Position numbers and translations under genes: made by a program. A model generated the notes under the pieces. The model was not told the origin of the DNA. It ran no database searches and saw nothing but the letters and a program-made list of their open reading frames with translations. From Clostridium kluyveri (GTDB taxonomy: Bacteria > Bacillota > Clostridia > Clostridiales > Clostridiaceae): a stretch of 64,000 nt of DNA. The stretch is from contig NZ_CP018335.1 in assembly GCF_001902295.1 (NCBI RefSeq), positions 310,001 to 374,000 of the forward strand, read 5' to 3'. Positions 61,488-64,000 of the stretch are shown here, one piece after another; position 1 is the first letter of the stretch, and every line of letters starts with the position of its first letter.

Positions 61488-61896
61488 CCTTTCATAACAT
61501 ATTTTTAATAATGTGGAGTGAGCTTTAATAAATCATAAGGGTCAATATTAATAGTTTGCTTAAATACTTGTCAGTTTAACGCCTATATCAAAGGCTTTTT
61601 TAAAGTCAATAGAATTGCTCTGCTCTTATGTAAAATTTTACTTTTATTAATAAAAGTATTATACTAATTAAGAAATAAATAATCAAGTACGCATATTTTT
61701 GTGCCTTGAATTTGAGGAATATTTAAATTTGTGAACAAACGCTACCTGAACCAAAGAATCACTTGATAGAAAAAAGCTGACCCAAGGTCAGCTCAAAACA
61801 ATTCGAAAGGGTAATGATATTTATAGTATGTCCAAAATTTTCAAATTATATACATAATTATTTAGGTATAATATAAATGATGTAGGAGGAAATGTT
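61488..61896. other. Intergenic region with hairpin repeat copy C
   Basis: No gene is seen. A single arm of the hairpin repeat (minus strand, 61764-61741, AAGTGATTCTTTGGTTCAGG) lies next to a perfect terminator-like stem AGCTGACC-CAA-GGTCAGCT (61775-61793) that reads as a minus-strand terminator followed by six T. AGGAGG near 61888 serves the next gene. Confidence 0.55.
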
Positions 61897-62883
61897 ATGA
61901 ATTATTTAAATAAACCATTAGATACAGGTAAATTATTACTAAAAAATAGATTGATTATGCCCCCTATGGCAACAGCAAAATCGGGGATAGACGGAAGGAT
62001 AAGCAAAGACATTTTAGATTATTATGATGAAAAATCAAGAGGGGGATATATTTCTCTTATTATCATTGAACACAGTTTTGTATCACAGCAGGGGAAAGCT
62101 AGTAACAATCAGCTGTCTATTGCACAGGAAAGTATGGTGGAGGATCTAAAAAAACTAGCAGAAATTATTCATAAAAATGGATGTAAAACGATAATGCAGA
62201 TAAATCATGCTGGAAGTGCAGCAAATGTTGAGGTCACAGGTATGGAAATTGTGGGGCCTTCAGCTGTTCCTAATCCCTTTGGAACAGGAATGACTCCAAA
62301 AGAACTTCAAAAAAATGAGATTAAAACAATTGTAAATGAATTTAAAGAGGCAGCACTAAGGGTAAAAAATGCGGGTTTTGATGGTGTAGAGATTCACTCT
62401 GCCCATGGCTATCTTTTAAATCAGTTTTTATCTCCTATTACCAATAAAAGACAAGATGAATATGGAGGAGATATAACAGGAAGAATTAAGATTCATAGGG
62501 ATATTGTAAAGAATGTACGTGAAGCTGTAGGTGAATCTTTCCCAATATTTATGAGACTGGGTGCATCTGATTATATGGATGGAGGTTTAACTATAGAAGA
62601 CAGCAAGATAGCCGCACAGCAGCTTGAAAAAGCTGGGGTGAATGTTTTGGATATTTCAGGAGGACTTTGCAGATATACTATTCCCGGAGTAAATGAGGAA
62701 GGTTATTTTACACCTCTTTCAAAGGCAATTAAAGAAGTTGTGTCAATACCTGTAATTGTAACAGGTGGAGTTATCCATGCAAAAACAGCAGATGAGATTT
62801 TAAGTAGGGGAGAAGCTGATTTAATAGGAGTGGGAAGAGCTATATACAAGGATTCAGATTGGGCTAAGAATGCTATGAAATAA
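61897..62883 (+). CDS. NADH:flavin oxidoreductase (Old Yellow Enzyme family)
   Basis: A 328-residue FMN TIM-barrel enzyme. Motifs: NRLIMPPMATAKSG at the N-terminus, MQINHAGSAA, GFDGVEIHSAHGYLLNQFLSP and ITNKRQDEYGG, IPVIVTGG and ADLIGVGRAIYKDSDW. It is the short form without the C-terminal Fe-S and NAD domains of 2,4-dienoyl-CoA reductases. Substrate is probably an activated alkene but is not predictable. Confidence 0.93.
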   Translation: MNYLNKPLDTGKLLLKNRLIMPPMATAKSGIDGRISKDILDYYDEKSRGGYISLIIIEHSFVSQQGKASNNQLSIAQESMVEDLKKLAEIIHKNGCKTIMQINHAGSAANVEVTGMEIVGPSAVPNPFGTGMTPKELQKNEIKTIVNEFKEAALRVKNAGFDGVEIHSAHGYLLNQFLSPITNKRQDEYGGDITGRIKIHRDIVKNVREAVGESFPIFMRLGASDYMDGGLTIEDSKIAAQQLEKAGVNVLDISGGLCRYTIPGVNEEGYFTPLSKAIKEVVSIPVIVTGGVIHAKTADEILSRGEADLIGVGRAIYKDSDWAKNAMK

Positions 62884-62914
62884 TTGAAATACAGTATTTA
62901 AGGAATTATATTAA

Positions 62915-62955
62915 AATAGACAGTTTTGAAAGATTTAAACTGTCTATTGATTTTG
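62915..62955 (+). terminator. Terminator after the OYE-family gene
   Basis: A perfect 12-bp stem (AATAGACAGTTT at 62915-62926 with AAACTGTCTATT at 62937-62948) followed by GATTTTGTT. Confidence 0.8.
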
Positions 62956-62995
62956 TTATTAAATTGTAGGCTATAATGAAAGTCATCAATTTAGG

Positions 62996-64000
62996 TTATT
63001 TGATTTTCTCTGCACTTATTTCTTGACCTGACTCATACAGGGAGATTCCTGTAACCTGATTTTTGTCATTTATATTAAAATTTATTTGAACATCAGATAC
63101 TCTCAGAAAAAATTTATTTTGTGATTGGGCAAAGAGTTCATATTTTTGTCCACTATTGTTTTGCTCACAATATAGGTGTCCATTCTCATGTGTTATGGAT
63201 ATGCTTCCAAGATTGCCCTCAATTTTATAATTCCCTATATATTTGTCAAGGAGGGCATCATCAACTTTTATTATGGATTTTTTCTTGGGCATCTCATAGT
63301 TTTTTCCAAGGGATATATCTGCCAGAGTATCATTAAGAGAATTTATATTGTAATATCCCACATTAGTGAGAATAATTATAGTTAAATCTTTATCTGGATA
63401 TCTTGCTATATTGCTTGTGAAGCCAAGTGTATTTCCGCCGTGATATATTTTTTTCCCGTAATTTTCTTTTGATAACATCCAACCATAGCCATAGTATATT
63501 CCAGATGATGTTATCTGTATGTGATTTGAAAAAATATCTTTTAAAGTTGATTGTTTTACTAATTTATCTGTATAAAGGGCTCTGTCCCATTTATACAAAT
63601 CTCCTGTGGTGGAACATAAGTCACCTGCACCATAGGCACCGTTAATTGTCACCATATCGCTTATGGGGAAAACATCCAGATAACCACTATATCCTGTGGA
63701 GGTATACATTTTTTTCATTCCATTATAACCTAGTCCCGTATTTTTCATGTTAAGAGGATGAAATATATTTTTTTGCAGATAATCTATATAATTTGTTCCG
63801 CTTACTTTTTCAACTATATACCCAAGTAGTATATACCCTGAATTGCTGTAGCTAAATTTACTTCCAGGTTGAAATTCCAGAGGCTTATTTTTAAATAAAT
63901 TTATTACATTATTTATATCATTAAAGGAATCAATACTCATAGACCAGAACTCAGGTAAATTTGTACAGTTTACAATTCCTGAACTGTGGGTCAGAAGCTC
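62996..64000 (-). CDS. Beta-lactamase-fold serine hydrolase, 5' end beyond window
   Basis: The frame stays open to the right edge, so the gene begins outside the window. Visible are LLTHSSG near the edge, the YxN motif in KFSYSNSGYILLGYIVEKVSG, and HGGNTLGF, marking class C beta-lactamase/PBP4*-type esterases. The catalytic SxxK would lie upstream of the visible part. A C-terminal DUF3471-like region of about 100 residues follows (YIGNYKIEGNLGSISITHENGHLY). An internal ATG at 63940 is not the true start. Confidence 0.88.
   Translation of the reverse strand, partial: ELLTHSSGIVNCTNLPEFWSMSIDSFNDINNVINLFKNKPLEFQPGSKFSYSNSGYILLGYIVEKVSGTNYIDYLQKNIFHPLNMKNTGLGYNGMKKMYTSTGYSGYLDVFPISDMVTINGAYGAGDLCSTTGDLYKWDRALYTDKLVKQSTLKDIFSNHIQITSSGIYYGYGWMLSKENYGKKIYHGGNTLGFTSNIARYPDKDLTIIILTNVGYYNINSLNDTLADISLGKNYEMPKKKSIIKVDDALLDKYIGNYKIEGNLGSISITHENGHLYCEQNNSGQKYELFAQSQNKFFLRVSDVQINFNINDKNQVTGISLYESGQEISAEKIK

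Noticed and set aside
61775..61793. Minus-strand terminator as evidence for a gene to its right
   Set aside because: Only about 100 bp separate it from the plus-strand OYE gene and no minus-strand frame fits; more likely linked to the adjacent hairpin repeat.

Overview
The window comes from a low-GC, spore-forming Clostridium sensu stricto. The base composition is strongly AT-rich, Shine-Dalgarno sites are strong AGGAGG types, the genome encodes spore cortex and germinant-receptor genes, and the S10/spc/alpha operon is in canonical Firmicutes order. The exact species cannot be fixed from sequence alone; the gene content fits the C. kluyveri / C. ljungdahlii neighbourhood, which is inference.

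Layout. 1-12.6 kb: continuous plus-strand ribosomal superoperon from rpsS to rplQ, including secY, adk, map, infA and rpoA. 12.7-15.9 kb: ECF transporter energising module (ecfA1, ecfA2, ecfT) and truA. 15.9-17.1 kb: rplM-rpsI with its own promoter and an L13-type leader, then cwlD. 18.0-23.0 kb: an unusual metabolic cluster with a GntR regulator, a glutamate-mutase-E-like protein that has lost its substrate-binding residues, a two-subunit class I fumarase/mesaconase-type hydratase and a CitX-like protein; a 17-bp motif is repeated upstream of gntR and of the mutase-like gene. 23.1-27.6 kb: two TPR membrane proteins, PTS enzyme I and a lipoprotein. 27.6-29 kb: thioredoxin and a thioredoxin-reductase-like flavoprotein lacking recognisable NADPH motifs. 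29-38.3 kb: cyclic-di-AMP and cell-wall block with a PilZ protein, a SleB-type hydrolase behind a ydaO-type c-di-AMP riboswitch, cdaA-cdaR, a FAD protein, glmM, and glmS behind its ribozyme; between the FAD gene and glmM lie two duplicated promoter segments with Rex-like operators and a terminator, which could make a small RNA.

38.5-45.3 kb is an accessory island of WXG/LXG-type polymorphic toxins with immunity genes (two SUKH types, one Imm70 type), duplicated N-terminal modules, repeated downstream terminators, IS remnants and a truncated integrase. The second toxin is split by an 11-bp tandem duplication. 45.5-53.9 kb: MFS permease, trmO, larB, a ferredoxin-domain aldo/keto reductase divergent from a MerR regulator, larC, and a fluoride riboswitch-crcB-crcB-DUF190 unit. 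54.2-58.5 kb: minus-strand germinant receptor operon (A, C, D, B) in which the small D subunit is interrupted at a run of ten A residues. 58.7-64 kb: Xre regulator with membrane protein, MarR- and Fur-type regulators, nitroreductase, Old Yellow Enzyme homologue, and a beta-lactamase-fold protein running off the right edge.

Four cis-acting RNAs are recognisable (L13 leader, ydaO riboswitch, glmS ribozyme, fluoride riboswitch). The most novel-looking material is the mutase-like/hydratase/CitX cluster, the Rex-like tandem promoters with a candidate sRNA, the toxin array, and the slippage-prone germinant receptor D gene.
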